64,000 bases of DNA, from NCBI RefSeq assembly GCF_041154485.1, contig NZ_AP028669.1:4939001-5003000 (forward strand). The letters run 5' to 3'. The notes under the pieces are model-generated. The model ran no database searches. It was given only the letters and a program-made list of their open reading frames with translations, and was not told the DNA's origin. The stretch comes from Variovorax sp. V93. GTDB lineage: Bacteria; Pseudomonadota; Gammaproteobacteria; Burkholderiales; Burkholderiaceae_C. Each line of letters begins with the position of its first letter. The stretch's first letter is position 1. A program made the translations under genes and the position numbers. Positions 1 to 10,564 of the stretch are shown one piece after another.

Positions 1-1619
1 ACCGCGGCTTCACGCGCACGGCCAAGGGCTATGAAAGCGTGGTCGCGCGCATCCTGCGGCGCGCGGCGCGCTACCTGATCATCTACGTGGCGATCATCGG
101 CGCGGTGGTGTTCACCTACCTGCGGCTGCCGAGCTCGTTCCTGCCGGCGGAAGACCAGGGCAACATCATCGTGAACGTGCAGCTGCCCCCGGGCGCGACG
201 CAGGAGCGGGCGCTGTCGGTCATGCAGCAGGTCGAGGCCTTCATCCTGAAGCAGCCCGAGGTGCAGAGCATGGTGGGCGTGATGGGCTTCAGCTTCTCGG
301 GCCAGGGGCAGAACGCGGGCCTTGCCTTCGTGACGCTGAAGGACTGGGAAGAACGCAAGGACCCGGCCCACTCGGCCAGCGCGCTGGCGGGCCGCGCCTT
401 TGGTGCGCTCTCGGGCATCCGCGACGCGTTCATCTATCCGCTGAGCCCGCCGCCCATTCCTGAACTGGGCAATGCCAGCGGCTTCAGCTTCCGGCTGCAG
501 GACCGCTCGGGCGCAGGCCACGAGGCGCTGATCAACGCACGCAACCAGCTGCTGGGCATGGCCGGGCAGAGCAAGATCCTGTCGCAGGTGCGCCCCGACG
601 GCCTGGAAGACGCGCCGCAGCTGCAGATCGACATCGACCGCGACAAGGCCAATGCGCTGGGCGTGACCTTCGACGCGATCAACGCCACGCTGTCGACGGG
701 CCTGGGTTCGAGCTACATCAACGACTTTCCGAACCGCGGCCGCCTGCAGCGCGTGGTGGTGCAGGCCGATGCGCCGGCGCGCATGCAGCCGGACGACCTG
801 CTGCAGCTGAACGCGAGCAACACCAAGGGCCAGCCGGTGCCGCTGTCGGCCTTTGCGACCACCAAGTGGGTCAAGGGCGCGACGCAGACGGTGCGCTACA
901 ACGGCTACCCGGCCATCCGCATCAGCGGCGACGCCGCCGCGGGCTACAGCACGGGCGCCGCCATGGCCGAGATGGAAAAGCTCGCCGGGCAGCTGCCGCA
1001 GGGCTTCGGCTTCGAATGGACGGGCCAGTCGCGCGAAGAGAAACTCGCAGGTTCGCAGGCCATCATCCTGTACGGCTTTGCGATCCTGGCGGTGTTCCTG
1101 TGCCTGGCCGCGCTGTACGAGAGCTGGTCGATCCCGCTGTCGGTGATCCTGGTGGTGCCGCTGGGCGTGCTGGGCGTGCTGCTGGCGACCATGCTGCGGG
1201 CCTACTCGAACGACGTGTACTTCCAGGTGGGGCTGATCACCATCATCGGCCTATCGGCGAAGAACGCGATCCTGATCATCGAGTTTGCGAAGGACCTGCA
1301 GGCGCAGGGCCGGGGCATCGTCGAGTCGGCATTGGCCGCGGCCCACCTGCGGTTCCGCCCGATCATCATGACCTCGCTGGCCTTCGGCCTGGGCGTGGTG
1401 CCGCTGGTGCTCGCCTCGGGTGCCGGCTCGGCCAGCCAGCGCGCCATCGGCACGGGCGTGCTCGGCGGCATGGTGACGGGTACGGCGCTGGCCGTGATCT
1501 TCGTGCCGGTGTTCTTCGTGGTGGTGCGCAGCCTGTTCAAGGGCAGCGCGCGCCAGCACGAGGCCGACAAGCGGCACGCGGAAGCAGCCGGCATCACGGA
1601 AGAAAAAGCACATGACTAA
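1..1619 (+). CDS. RND efflux permease, C-terminal part (5' end outside window)
   Basis: This is an inner-membrane proton-driven drug exporter of the HAE1/AcrB type, the pump of a tripartite efflux system. The frame is open from position 3, so the gene begins upstream. About 539 residues remain, roughly the second half of a ~1050-residue protein. A first membrane helix is followed by the second large periplasmic domain (with the FLPAEDQG segment) and then a block of helices containing GLSAKNAILIIEFAKD, which is typical of AcrB/MexB TM10-TM11. The protein ends in a charged cytoplasmic tail. Its last 8 bases overlap the start of the outer-membrane factor gene, so the two are translationally coupled. 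The adaptor gene is presumably upstream. Substrate cannot be told from sequence. Confidence 0.95.
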   Translation, partial: RGFTRTAKGYESVVARILRRAARYLIIYVAIIGAVVFTYLRLPSSFLPAEDQGNIIVNVQLPPGATQERALSVMQQVEAFILKQPEVQSMVGVMGFSFSGQGQNAGLAFVTLKDWEERKDPAHSASALAGRAFGALSGIRDAFIYPLSPPPIPELGNASGFSFRLQDRSGAGHEALINARNQLLGMAGQSKILSQVRPDGLEDAPQLQIDIDRDKANALGVTFDAINATLSTGLGSSYINDFPNRGRLQRVVVQADAPARMQPDDLLQLNASNTKGQPVPLSAFATTKWVKGATQTVRYNGYPAIRISGDAAAGYSTGAAMAEMEKLAGQLPQGFGFEWTGQSREEKLAGSQAIILYGFAILAVFLCLAALYESWSIPLSVILVVPLGVLGVLLATMLRAYSNDVYFQVGLITIIGLSAKNAILIIEFAKDLQAQGRGIVESALAAAHLRFRPIIMTSLAFGLGVVPLVLASGAGSASQRAIGTGVLGGMVTGTALAVIFVPVFFVVVRSLFKGSARQHEADKRHAEAAGITEEKAHD

Positions 1620-3036
1620 GAAACTGATTCCCACAGCCCTGGCCGCGGCAATGCTGCTGGCCGGCTGCTCGCTGATTCCGACCTACGAACGCCCGGCGGC
1701 GCCGGTGCCCACCACCTTTCCGGGCGACCCGGCGCAGCCGGCCGGCCCGGCCGCGGCGGCCGTGCCGTGGGAAGACTTCTTCACCGATCCGCGGCTGAAC
1801 GGGCTGATCCGCACCGCGCTGGAAAACAACCGCGACCTGCGCGTGTCGGTGCTCAACATCGAGCAGGCGCGCGCGCAGTTCCAGATCGAGCGCGCGGCGC
1901 TGTTCCCGGCGCTGGGCCTCACAGGCAGCGGCTCGCGCTCGAGCCCCAACCCGTACCAGGCCTTCGACAGCAGCGCGGGCAGCGTGTCCTCGCAGTACAG
2001 CGTGAACCTGGGCGTGACCGCCTGGGAGATCGACTTCTTCGGCCGCGTCCGCGCGCTGAAGGACCAGGCGCTGGCGCAATACCTGGCCACCGAGGAATCG
2101 CGCAAGGCCGCGCAAGTGAGCCTGATCGCCGCGGTGGCCACCGGCTGGCTCACGCTGATTGCCGACGACGAGCTGCTCGAACTCACGCGCCAGACGCTGG
2201 TCACGCGTGAGGAGTCGGTGCGCCTGACCAAGATGCGCTTCGACAACGGCGTGTCGTCGGAGCTCGACTTCCAGGCCGCGAACTCGCTGGCCGAAACCGC
2301 GCGCGCCTCGTATGCGCAGCAGCAGCGCACGCGCATGCAGGACGAGAACGCGCTCGCCCTGCTGCTGGGTGCGCCGGTTCCGGCCGACGCCACGGCGGGC
2401 GGCATCAAGGGCCTGGACAGCGTCAAGCCGATGCCTGACGTGCCGGCGGGCCTGCCCTCCGACCTGCTGACGGAGCGGCCCGACATCCGCGCCGCCGAGC
2501 AGCAGCTGATTGCGGCCAACGCCAACATCGGCGCGGCGCGCGCCAACTTCTTCCCGCGCGTCTCGCTGACCACCACGCTGGGCACCGCGAGCAGCGAGTT
2601 CTCGGGCCTGTTCGACCGCGGCTCCAAGGCCTGGTCGTTCGCGCCCTCGGTCACGCTGCCGATCTTCGACGCGGGCCGCAACCGGGCCACGCTCGACTCG
2701 GCCAAGGCCGGGCGCGAGATTGCCGTGGCGCAGTACGAGAAGTCGATCCAGACCGCGTTCCGCGAAGTGGCCGATGCGCTGGCGGGCCGCGCCACGCTGG
2801 GCGAGCAGGTGCGTGCGCAGCGTGCGCAGGCCGACGCCGAGGCCGTGCGCTTCCGGCTCTCGGACATGCGCTACCGCAACGGGATTGCCAGCGCGCTCGA
2901 CCTGCTCGATGCGCAGCGCTCGCTGTACACGGCGCAGCAATCGGCGGTCACCACGCGGCTCTTGCAGCTGCAGAACCAGGTCACGCTCTACAAGACCTTG
3001 GGCGGCGGCTGGGCCACGCCAGGCAGCAAGGGCTGA
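1612..3036 (+). CDS. NodT-family outer-membrane efflux factor (TolC-like lipoprotein)
   Basis: This is the outer-membrane channel of the RND pump encoded just upstream. The 474-residue protein starts with a lipoprotein signal peptide whose lipobox LAGC places the lipidated cysteine at residue 19. Two long repeated outer-membrane efflux domains follow, each with the coiled-coil-rich pattern of the family; LLTERPDIRAAEQQL is a characteristic OprM/NodT stretch. The start codon overlaps the end of the permease gene by 8 bases. A GC-rich hairpin follows about 24 bases after the stop. Family assignment is firm; naming it OprM, CusC or NodT would be a guess. Confidence 0.93.
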   Translation: MTKKLIPTALAAAMLLAGCSLIPTYERPAAPVPTTFPGDPAQPAGPAAAAVPWEDFFTDPRLNGLIRTALENNRDLRVSVLNIEQARAQFQIERAALFPALGLTGSGSRSSPNPYQAFDSSAGSVSSQYSVNLGVTAWEIDFFGRVRALKDQALAQYLATEESRKAAQVSLIAAVATGWLTLIADDELLELTRQTLVTREESVRLTKMRFDNGVSSELDFQAANSLAETARASYAQQQRTRMQDENALALLLGAPVPADATAGGIKGLDSVKPMPDVPAGLPSDLLTERPDIRAAEQQLIAANANIGAARANFFPRVSLTTTLGTASSEFSGLFDRGSKAWSFAPSVTLPIFDAGRNRATLDSAKAGREIAVAQYEKSIQTAFREVADALAGRATLGEQVRAQRAQADAEAVRFRLSDMRYRNGIASALDLLDAQRSLYTAQQSAVTTRLLQLQNQVTLYKTLGGGWATPGSKG

Positions 3037-3059
3037 GGCTTTCGCGCGACGGACTCGAA

Positions 3060-3090
3060 GAGGCCTTCCGTCCTTTGGGCGGAGGGCCTC
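3060..3090 (+). terminator. Hairpin after the efflux genes
   Basis: The arms GAGGCCTTCCG and CGGAGGGCCTC pair around a short loop, with one unpaired base. The U-tract is poor, so this is a probable but not textbook terminator for the RND operon. Confidence 0.55.
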
Positions 3091-3092
3091 TC

Positions 3093-3098
3093 TATAAT
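3093..3098 (+). promoter_or_regulatory. -10 box (TATAAT) for the cytochrome c gene
   Basis: A perfect TATAAT lies 54 bases before the cytochrome c start, directly after the upstream hairpin. No good -35 hexamer is visible at 16-18 bases, so this is a tentative sigma-70 promoter. Confidence 0.4.
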
Positions 3099-3152
3099 CG
3101 CCGGTTGATTCGAAAAAGCCCCCCGACGAGCCCCCGTTAATTGAGGACGCCA

Positions 3153-3761
3153 ATGAGCGCAGACCCGCATTACCAGGCCACAGAAGAAGCCCACACCGGC
3201 CCGATCAAGAACCCGAAGCAACTGCTGCTCGCGGTATTTTTCTCCTTCGTAGCACCCATCCTGATCATCGTGGGCCTTGTGGCCTATGTGGTGTCGGGCA
3301 ACAAGCCCGCGGGCACGGCCGAGGGCGACAACATGTCGCTGTACGGCGTGTCGAAAGATGCGCGCGACCGCGAAGTGGCCGAGCGGCTCAAGAAGGTCGG
3401 CGCCATCGAGATCCGCGATGCCAACCGCCCGCTGGCGGCCGGCGAGGCCGTCTTCAAGGCGCAGTGCGCGGCCTGCCACGCGTCTCCCGGCATTCCCGGC
3501 GCCCCGCACTACGGGGACGCTGCAGCCTGGGGCCCGCGCATCGGCCAGGGCTACGAAACGCTGCTCGACCATGCACTGCATGGCAAGGGCGCGATGCCGG
3601 CCCAGGGCGGCGGCGACTTCGAAGACCTCGAAATCGGCCGTGCCGTGGTCTACATGGCCAATGCCGGCGGCGCCAAGTTCGCAGTGCCCGAGCGTCCCGC
3701 AGCGGCAGCGGCTCCCGCCGATGGCGCGGCTTCGGCGCCCGCGGCGGCCGCCAGCAAGTAA
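3153..3761 (+). CDS. Membrane-anchored cytochrome c (c5-like)
   Basis: A 202-residue c-type cytochrome. Residues about 23-48 form one hydrophobic anchor. The periplasmic part carries one haem-binding motif, CAACH (C105, C108, H109), and a likely axial methionine in GAMPAQGG (M148), as in class I/c5 cytochromes. The C-terminus is an Ala/Pro-rich low-complexity tail. It probably carries electrons to a terminal oxidase. The start was chosen at the ATG preceded by GAGGA at 5-base spacing, rather than the in-frame TTG 12 bases earlier. The gene is monocistronic, bounded by a hairpin on each side. Confidence 0.88.
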   Translation: MSADPHYQATEEAHTGPIKNPKQLLLAVFFSFVAPILIIVGLVAYVVSGNKPAGTAEGDNMSLYGVSKDARDREVAERLKKVGAIEIRDANRPLAAGEAVFKAQCAACHASPGIPGAPHYGDAAAWGPRIGQGYETLLDHALHGKGAMPAQGGGDFEDLEIGRAVVYMANAGGAKFAVPERPAAAAAPADGAASAPAAAASK

Positions 3762-3783
3762 GCGAGCCACGCCCCCAAAGACA

Positions 3784-3806
3784 AAGCCGGCCTCGAGCCG
3801 GCTTTT
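3784..3806 (+). terminator. Rho-independent terminator after cytochrome c
   Basis: AAAGCCGG and CCGGCTTTTT pair around CCTCGAG, ending in a T-run. The A-run on the left arm may let it also serve the convergent gene on the other strand. Confidence 0.85.
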
Positions 3807-3828
3807 TCATGGGCGCTGCAAGCTGCAG

Positions 3829-4380
3829 CTACTCTTTTGATAGCGCGATGAGCCGGCGCCCCGCCGGGCTCAGCACATGGCCGAAGCGCTGCGGCAGATC
3901 GGCCGCTTGCACCGGCTCGGGGGTCCACAGGCCCTGCTCCACCGCGTCGGCGGCCAGGCCCACGTCCTGCGTATGGACCAGCCCGAGCCCGAGGGGCGCG
4001 GCCAGGAAGAGGCGGCCCTGCTCGTCGAGCAGGCAGGCCGAGATGGCGCCCGACGGCTGCCCGGTGTGGGCCGTGACGGCAAAGCCCGCGCCATCGGCAA
4101 TGCGCCAGACGAAGGGCGCGGCCTCCAGCTCGACATACACGCGCTGCGGACCGTTCTGGAAGAACCACTGGCCTTCGTCGTCGTGGTCGTAGTTGCGCTG
4201 GATGAAGTCGATCAGCTTCTCGTGCCGCAGCATCGAGCCCTTGGCCACGGGGAAGGCGCCTTCGGCCTGGGTGCGGTCGTCGCGCATGTACCAGTTGCCG
4301 CGCGCGTCCAGGCCGAGCCAGCCGTAGCAGTGCGGCACGTTGGGCCACTTGGCGAGCGCCTGTTTGACGATGTCGTCCAT
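3829..4380 (-). CDS. Conserved protein of unknown function (DUF2946-like, tentative)
   Basis: A 183-residue soluble protein without signal peptide or membrane segment. It begins MDDIVKQALAKWPNVPHCYG and has a run of aromatic and charged motifs (GWLGLDARGNWYMRDD, QWFFQNGPQRVYVELE) that I recognise as a beta-proteobacterial conserved family usually labelled with a DUF number. I am not certain of the number. It sits 5 bases downstream of the hydrolase gene on the same strand, so the two and the NTF2-like gene likely form one operon. No catalytic motif is evident and I assign no function. Confidence 0.75.
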   Translation of the reverse strand: MDDIVKQALAKWPNVPHCYGWLGLDARGNWYMRDDRTQAEGAFPVAKGSMLRHEKLIDFIQRNYDHDDEGQWFFQNGPQRVYVELEAAPFVWRIADGAGFAVTAHTGQPSGAISACLLDEQGRLFLAAPLGLGLVHTQDVGLAADAVEQGLWTPEPVQAADLPQRFGHVLSPAGRRLIALSKE

Positions 4381-4385
4381 GGGAG

Positions 4386-5438
4386 CTATTTTGCGCGCGC
4401 CTGCGGCGCAGTGGGTGGTGCAAACCCGGCCAGCCAGCCGCCCACGCGCTCCGGCATGCCGAGCACATGGCCGGGCGGCGGCCCGAGCGGAAAGCCCACG
4501 TGGCCGCCGTGCGCGGGCTGCCACAGCGTGACGTGCGGGCCGACCTCGCCGGGGCCGGGCAGGCTGCTGGCGGGGATGAACGGGTCGTTGAGCGCATTGA
4601 CCACCAGCGTGGGCACGCGGATCGCGCGCAGGTGCGGCTTGGACGAGCCGCGGGCCCAGTAGTCGTCGGTGTTGCGAAAGCCGTGCAGCGGCGCGGTGAA
4701 CACGTCGTCGAAGGCGTAGAGGTCGCGCGCCGCAAGCAGCCGCTCGCGGTCGAACAGGCCGGGAAACTGCGCCAGCTTGGCGAGCGCCTTGGGCTTCATG
4801 GTCGAGAGGAACATGCGCGTGTAGACCAGCCGGTTGAAGCCGCGGCCGATGGCCGCGCCGCCGGCCGCCAGGTCGAGCGGCGCGGACACCGAAGCCACCG
4901 CGTTGACCACATCGCGGGCCGTGTCGCCAGCCTCGCAGGCCCAGCGCAGCAGCGCATTGCCGCCGAGCGAGACGCCCACCGCCAGCACCGGTCCGCCGCC
5001 CTGGCGCGCGTGCTGGTCGTGCATGCGCTGCAGGATCCAGCCGATCTCTTCGTAGTCGCCCGAGTGGTAGGCGCGCGGCGCCAGGTTCATCTCGCCGCTG
5101 CAGCCGCGGAAATGCGGCACCGCGAAGGCCATGCCCTGCGCGGCGGCAAAGGCCGCGAACGCCTCCGCATAGTGGCTGCGGGAGGAACCCTCCAGCCCGT
5201 GGAACAGCACCAGCAGCGGCCGCGGGCCGGGCAGGTCCGCATCGACGAAGTCGACGTCGATGAAGTCGCCGTCGGGCGCGGTCCAGCGCTCGCGGCGGTA
5301 GGCGGGCGCGGGCCCCTCGAAGCGGCGCGCATAGAGCGCCGGCCAGATGGTCTGCAGGTTGCCGCCGGGCAGCCAGCGCGGCGCCATGTAGCCCATCGAC
5401 GCCGGCGCGGAGGATGAAGGTGAAACGTCGGCGCGCAT
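4386..5438 (-). CDS. YheT-type alpha/beta hydrolase (COG0429)
   Basis: A 350-residue predicted esterase/hydrolase of the YheT/ABHD1 group. The N-terminal segment (RWLPGGNLQTIWPAL) is a signature of the family. The nucleophile elbow is GVSLGG (S158), the acid is probably the Asp of NALNDPF, and the histidine lies in HGGHVGF near the C-terminus. The start was set at the ATG for MRADVSPSS; a longer upstream reading would run into the neighbouring gene. It lies 8 bases after the NTF2-like gene and 5 bases before the unknown gene. The physiological substrate of this family is not established. Confidence 0.88.
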   Translation of the reverse strand: MRADVSPSSSAPASMGYMAPRWLPGGNLQTIWPALYARRFEGPAPAYRRERWTAPDGDFIDVDFVDADLPGPRPLLVLFHGLEGSSRSHYAEAFAAFAAAQGMAFAVPHFRGCSGEMNLAPRAYHSGDYEEIGWILQRMHDQHARQGGGPVLAVGVSLGGNALLRWACEAGDTARDVVNAVASVSAPLDLAAGGAAIGRGFNRLVYTRMFLSTMKPKALAKLAQFPGLFDRERLLAARDLYAFDDVFTAPLHGFRNTDDYWARGSSKPHLRAIRVPTLVVNALNDPFIPASSLPGPGEVGPHVTLWQPAHGGHVGFPLGPPPGHVLGMPERVGGWLAGFAPPTAPQARAK

Positions 5439-5446
5439 CGCACGGC

Positions 5447-5899
5447 TCAGTGCAGGGTCTGGGGCAGCTCGTTCAGGTCGCTGGGCTCGCGCGCGCTGCC
5501 GGGGCTCGCGTGGTGCGCCACCAGGCGCCACCCTTCGACGGTCTTGTGATAGACGTTGGTAGCCAGCACGAAGGCATGCTTGGGGCCTTCGGCCGTGAGC
5601 ACCTCGATGCGCTCGAGCACGTTGTGCACCGCGCTCGCCAATGATTCGATCTTGCGCACGCGCGCCGGCGTCGCATGGATGGCGCCGTTGCCGAACATCT
5701 GCTCAAAGGCCGCGCGGATCGCGGTGGCACCCACCAGCCGCGGGCCGCCGGGATGCACGCAGAACACCTCGTCCTCGTCGGCCCAGCAGGCCATCAGGGC
5801 ATCGATGTCGCCGCGCTGCAGCGCTTCGTAGAAGGCGGCTTCGATGTCGTCGGCAGTGCCGCCGATGGCCGCGGCGGCGCGAAGTGGGGTCTTGGGCAT
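5447..5899 (-). CDS. NTF2-like/SnoaL-like protein (DUF4440 type)
   Basis: A 150-residue single-domain protein with the ketosteroid-isomerase/NTF2 fold pattern: AAFYEALQRGDIDALMACWA near the N-terminus, then FCVHPGG and later LATNVYHKTVEGWRLVAHHAS. Members are often fused or adjacent to enzymes, and most have no known reaction. The start was placed at MPKTPL; an in-frame ATG 30 bases upstream is possible. It is first in a three-gene minus-strand operon, divergent from the rut operon. Confidence 0.8.
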   Translation of the reverse strand: MPKTPLRAAAAIGGTADDIEAAFYEALQRGDIDALMACWADEDEVFCVHPGGPRLVGATAIRAAFEQMFGNGAIHATPARVRKIESLASAVHNVLERIEVLTAEGPKHAFVLATNVYHKTVEGWRLVAHHASPGSAREPSDLNELPQTLH

Positions 5900-5998
5900 G
5901 GGGTGATTTTGCCGCGCGATCGGTGACATGGGGCTGCACCGCTTTGGCCTTGCGGCGCACCGCGTTGCCGCAGCGCGGGCGGTTCGCCTGCTCCACTT

Positions 5999-6014
5999 TG
6001 GACCAAATGGTCAA
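5999..6014 (+). promoter_or_regulatory. RutR operator-like palindrome upstream of rutA
   Basis: TGGACCAAATGGTCAA matches the E. coli RutR consensus TTGACCAnnTGGTCAA at 13 of 14 defined positions. The core GACCA-AA-TGGTC is a perfect inverted repeat. It lies about 55 bases upstream of the -24/-12 element of rutA. Confidence 0.7.
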
Positions 6015-6066
6015 AACACAACATCTGAAAACTCTCAAGCCATTGATTTAAAAGGGATTTTCCAAT

Positions 6067-6082
6067 TGGCACGGGCCATGCA
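6067..6082 (+). promoter_or_regulatory. Sigma-54 (-24/-12) promoter of rutA
   Basis: TGGCACGGGCCATGCA fits the consensus TGGCACG-N4-TTGCA with one mismatch. The invariant GG and GC are exactly 12 bases apart. In E. coli the rut operon is NtrC/sigma-54 driven, so the match is expected. A possible NtrC half-site (GCACC then GG) lies at 5936-5947, but this is weak. Confidence 0.75.
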
Positions 6083-6117
6083 TAGGGCTTTGCGACCTCG
6101 CAACAGGAGCTTTTTGC

Positions 6118-7230
<1,113 letters not shown>

Positions 7231-7243
7231 GCAGGAGCGTCAC

Positions 7244-8035
<792 letters not shown>

Positions 8036-8071
8036 TTCCGTCATTCAACCCACACACAGGAAGGAGCTCCC

Positions 8072-8464
8072 ATGCCCAAGCAAGCCATCATCCCCGCCGG
8101 AACCACCACGCCGATCGCTCCCTTCGTGCCCGGCACCATGGCCGACGGCATCGTCTACGTGTCGGGCACGCTGCCCTTCGACAAGGACAACAACGTGGTC
8201 CATGTGGGCGACGCCTCGGCGCAGACGCGCCACGTGCTCGAGACGATCCAGCGCGTGATCGCGACGGCCGGCGGCACCATGGACGACGTGACCTTCAACA
8301 TGATCATGATCAAGGACTGGGCCGACTACGCGAAGGTCAACGCGGTGTACGCCGAGTTCTTTCCGGGCACCAAGCCCGCGCGCTACTGCATCCAGTGCGG
8401 CCTGGTGAAGCCCGATGCGCTGGTCGAGATCGCCTCGATCGCCCACGTCGGCAACAAGGCCTGA
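8072..8464 (+). CDS. rutC: RidA-family 3-aminoacrylate deaminase RutC
   Basis: A 130-residue YjgF/RidA protein. RutC promotes deamination of 3-aminoacrylate to malonic semialdehyde. The sequence shows [20 protein letters not shown] and [18 protein letters not shown], which match RutC better than generic RidA. The arginine of PARYCIQ corresponds to the conserved substrate-carboxylate ligand. Preceded by an AAGGAG site; lies between rutB and rutD. Confidence 0.95.
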   Translation: MPKQAIIPAGTTTPIAPFVPGTMADGIVYVSGTLPFDKDNNVVHVGDASAQTRHVLETIQRVIATAGGTMDDVTFNMIMIKDWADYAKVNAVYAEFFPGTKPARYCIQCGLVKPDALVEIASIAHVGNKA

Positions 8465-8466
8465 GC

Positions 8467-9267
8467 ATGCCGCTGCACTATGAAGTGCACGGGCCGGCCG
8501 ATGGCGAGGCGGTGCTGCTGTCGTCGGGCCTCGGCGGTTCGGCCGCCTTCTGGCAGCCGCAGCTTGGCGCGCTGGTCGAAGCGGGCCATCGCGTGATTGC
8601 GTACGACCAGCGCGGCACGGGCCGCAGCCCCGCGGCGCTGGACGCGGGCTACGCCATTGCCGACATGGCGCGCGACGTGGTGCAGATTCTCGACGCCACC
8701 TCGACGCCGCGCTGCCACCTGGTGGGCCATGCACTGGGCGGGCTCGCGGGCCTGCAGCTGGCGCTCGACGAGCCCTCGCGCGTGGCGAGCCTGGTGCTGG
8801 TCAATGCGTGGTCGAAGCCCAATCCGCACTCGGCGCGCTGCTTCGATGCGCGGCTCGCGCTGCTCGATGCCTGCGGCCCGCGCGCGTACGTGGAGGCGCA
8901 GCCGATCTTCCTGTACCCCGCGGCCTGGTGCGCGGAACATGCGCAGCGCGTGGCCGACGAGGTCGACCATGCGTTTTCGCATTTCCCGGGCGAAGCCAAC
9001 ATGCGCGCGCGCATCGGCGCGCTGCGCGCCTTCGACATCGACGCGCGCCTTGGCGACATCACCGTGCCCACGCTGGTGGCCGCCGCCATGGACGACGCCC
9101 TGGTGCCGTGGACCTGCTCGCAGCGCCTGGCCGACGGGCTGCACGACGTCACGCTCCACTTCATGCCGCACGGCGGCCATGCGCACAGCGTGACCGAGGC
9201 CGACGCCTTCAACCGCAGCCTGATCGACTTTCTCATCCGGGTCAACGCACCCGGCGTTCCCGCATGA
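8467..9267 (+). CDS. rutD: Alpha/beta-hydrolase-fold protein RutD
   Basis: A 266-residue protein in the position and with the sequence of RutD, proposed to speed aminoacrylate or carbamate breakdown. The fold motifs are clear ([27 protein letters not shown]), but the nucleophile elbow reads GHALGG, with alanine where serine is usual. E. coli RutD also has GHALG, so this is a family trait rather than a local mutation. The start lies 2 bases after the rutC stop; the end overlaps rutE by ATGA. Confidence 0.94.
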   Translation: MPLHYEVHGPADGEAVLLSSGLGGSAAFWQPQLGALVEAGHRVIAYDQRGTGRSPAALDAGYAIADMARDVVQILDATSTPRCHLVGHALGGLAGLQLALDEPSRVASLVLVNAWSKPNPHSARCFDARLALLDACGPRAYVEAQPIFLYPAAWCAEHAQRVADEVDHAFSHFPGEANMRARIGALRAFDIDARLGDITVPTLVAAAMDDALVPWTCSQRLADGLHDVTLHFMPHGGHAHSVTEADAFNRSLIDFLIRVNAPGVPA

Positions 9268-9863
9268 CCATGATGAAACCTGCTCTCGACGACGCCGCAC
9301 TGGCGCTTCTTTTTACCGAGGCGCGCAGCCACAACGGCTGGACCGCCGAGCCCGTGACCGACGCGCAGATCCGGCAGATCTACGCGCTTGCCTGCATGGG
9401 GCCGACCTCGGCCAACTGCTCGCCCGCGCGCTTCGTGTTCGTTCGCACGCCCGAAGGCAAGCAGCGCCTCGCGCCGGCGCTTTCCAAGGGCAACCTCGAC
9501 AAGACCATGACGGCACCGGTCACGGTGATTGCCGCGTGGGACCGCAAGTTCTACGACAAGCTGCCCATGCTGTTCCCGCATGCCGACGCGCGCAGCTGGT
9601 TCACCGGCAGCCCCGAGGCCGCGCACGAGACCGCCTTTCGCAACGCCAGCCTGCAGGCGGCCTACCTGCTGCTCGCCGCGCGCGCGGTGGGGCTCGATGC
9701 CGGGCCGATGTCGGGCTTCGACAAGGCGAAGGTCGATGCCGCGTTTTTCGAGGGCACCGACTGGAGCGTCAACTTCCTGATCAACCTCGGCCATGGCGAT
9801 CCGGCCAAGGTGTTCGGCCGCCTGCCGCGGCTGGGCTTCGACGAAGCCTGCCTCCTCGCCTGA
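9264..9863 (+). CDS. rutE: Malonic semialdehyde reductase RutE
   Basis: A 199-residue nitroreductase-family flavoprotein that reduces toxic malonic semialdehyde to 3-hydroxypropionate. Family motifs include [17 protein letters not shown] and [16 protein letters not shown], which match E. coli RutE closely, and the FMN-binding pattern of the nitroreductase fold. The ATG overlaps the rutD stop (ATGA), so translation is coupled. Several alternative methionines occur within the first four codons. Confidence 0.95.
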   Translation: MTMMKPALDDAALALLFTEARSHNGWTAEPVTDAQIRQIYALACMGPTSANCSPARFVFVRTPEGKQRLAPALSKGNLDKTMTAPVTVIAAWDRKFYDKLPMLFPHADARSWFTGSPEAAHETAFRNASLQAAYLLLAARAVGLDAGPMSGFDKAKVDAAFFEGTDWSVNFLINLGHGDPAKVFGRLPRLGFDEACLLA

Positions 9864-9887
9864 ATCCCGTCACAGGAATTCCTCCTC

Positions 9888-10433
9888 ATGCTGCTGAACG
9901 CAATGGCACCCCACCACGTCATGCCGGGCGGCGCGCCTGCCGCGCTGCCCAAGGCCGACTACCGCAACGCCATGGCGCGGCTGGGCGCGGCGGTCAACAT
10001 CATCACCACCGACGGCCCCGCGGGCCGCGCCGGCTTCACGGCCTCGGCCGTGTGCAGCGTGACCGACGAGCCACCGATGCTGCTGGTGTGCCTGAACCGC
10101 TCGGCCTCGGTGTACCCCGCGTTCACTGCCAACGGCGTGCTCTGCGTGAACGTGCTCGCGGCAGGACACCAGGCGCTCTCGGGCCTGTTCGGCGGCAAGA
10201 CGCCGATGGACGAGCGCTTTGCCGCGGGCCGCTGGAGCCGCAAGGCCACGGGCTCGCCGGTGCTCGAAGATGCTGCGGCCTCGTTCGATTGCCGCGTGGT
10301 GCAGGCCACCAGCGCGGGCACGCACGACGTGCTGTTCTGCGAGGCGCTGGCGATTGCCATCGGCGGCAAGGCGCAGAGCCTGATCTATTTCGATCGGCGC
10401 TATCACGAAATCGCGGCGCCGCCGCAGCACTGA
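9888..10433 (+). CDS. rutF: Flavin reductase RutF
   Basis: Supplies reduced FMN to RutA. The 181-residue product has the flavin-reductase-like split-barrel motifs [32 protein letters not shown] and [11 protein letters not shown], nearly as in E. coli RutF. The first ~20 residues are a local extension; the homologous region starts about MPGGAP-ALPKADY. It is the last rut gene: no rutG uracil permease follows. A palindromic repeat and convergent rutR come next. Confidence 0.94.
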   Translation: MLLNAMAPHHVMPGGAPAALPKADYRNAMARLGAAVNIITTDGPAGRAGFTASAVCSVTDEPPMLLVCLNRSASVYPAFTANGVLCVNVLAAGHQALSGLFGGKTPMDERFAAGRWSRKATGSPVLEDAAASFDCRVVQATSAGTHDVLFCEALAIAIGGKAQSLIYFDRRYHEIAAPPQH

Positions 10434-10455
10434 CCGTCCCTGGGGCGTTTGCATG

Positions 10456-10560
10456 GCTCCTTCCCCCTCTGGGGGAAGGTTGGGATGGGGGCAGGCAGAG
10501 CGCCCGACAGGTACGCCGCTTGCCCCCACCCCTGCCCTCCCCCGGAAGGGGAGGGAGCAA
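10456..10560. repeat. REP/BIME-like palindromic repeat, family 1, copy A
   Basis: Two GC-rich hairpin arms, one of the form CTCCTTCCCC..GGGGGAAGG followed by TGGGATGGGGGC, the other GCCCCCACCCC..CCCTCCCCC followed by GGGAGGGAG, flank a ~30-base spacer. It fills the convergent gap between rutF and rutR and could act as a bidirectional terminator. Three further copies lie at 21565, 25516 and 27314. Confidence 0.8.
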
Positions 10561-10564
10561 CTCC

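Noticed and set aside
10456..10560. CRISPR-like array from repeated GC-rich segments
   Set aside because: The repeats are two-armed palindromes scattered singly over 17 kb, without regular spacers or cas genes.
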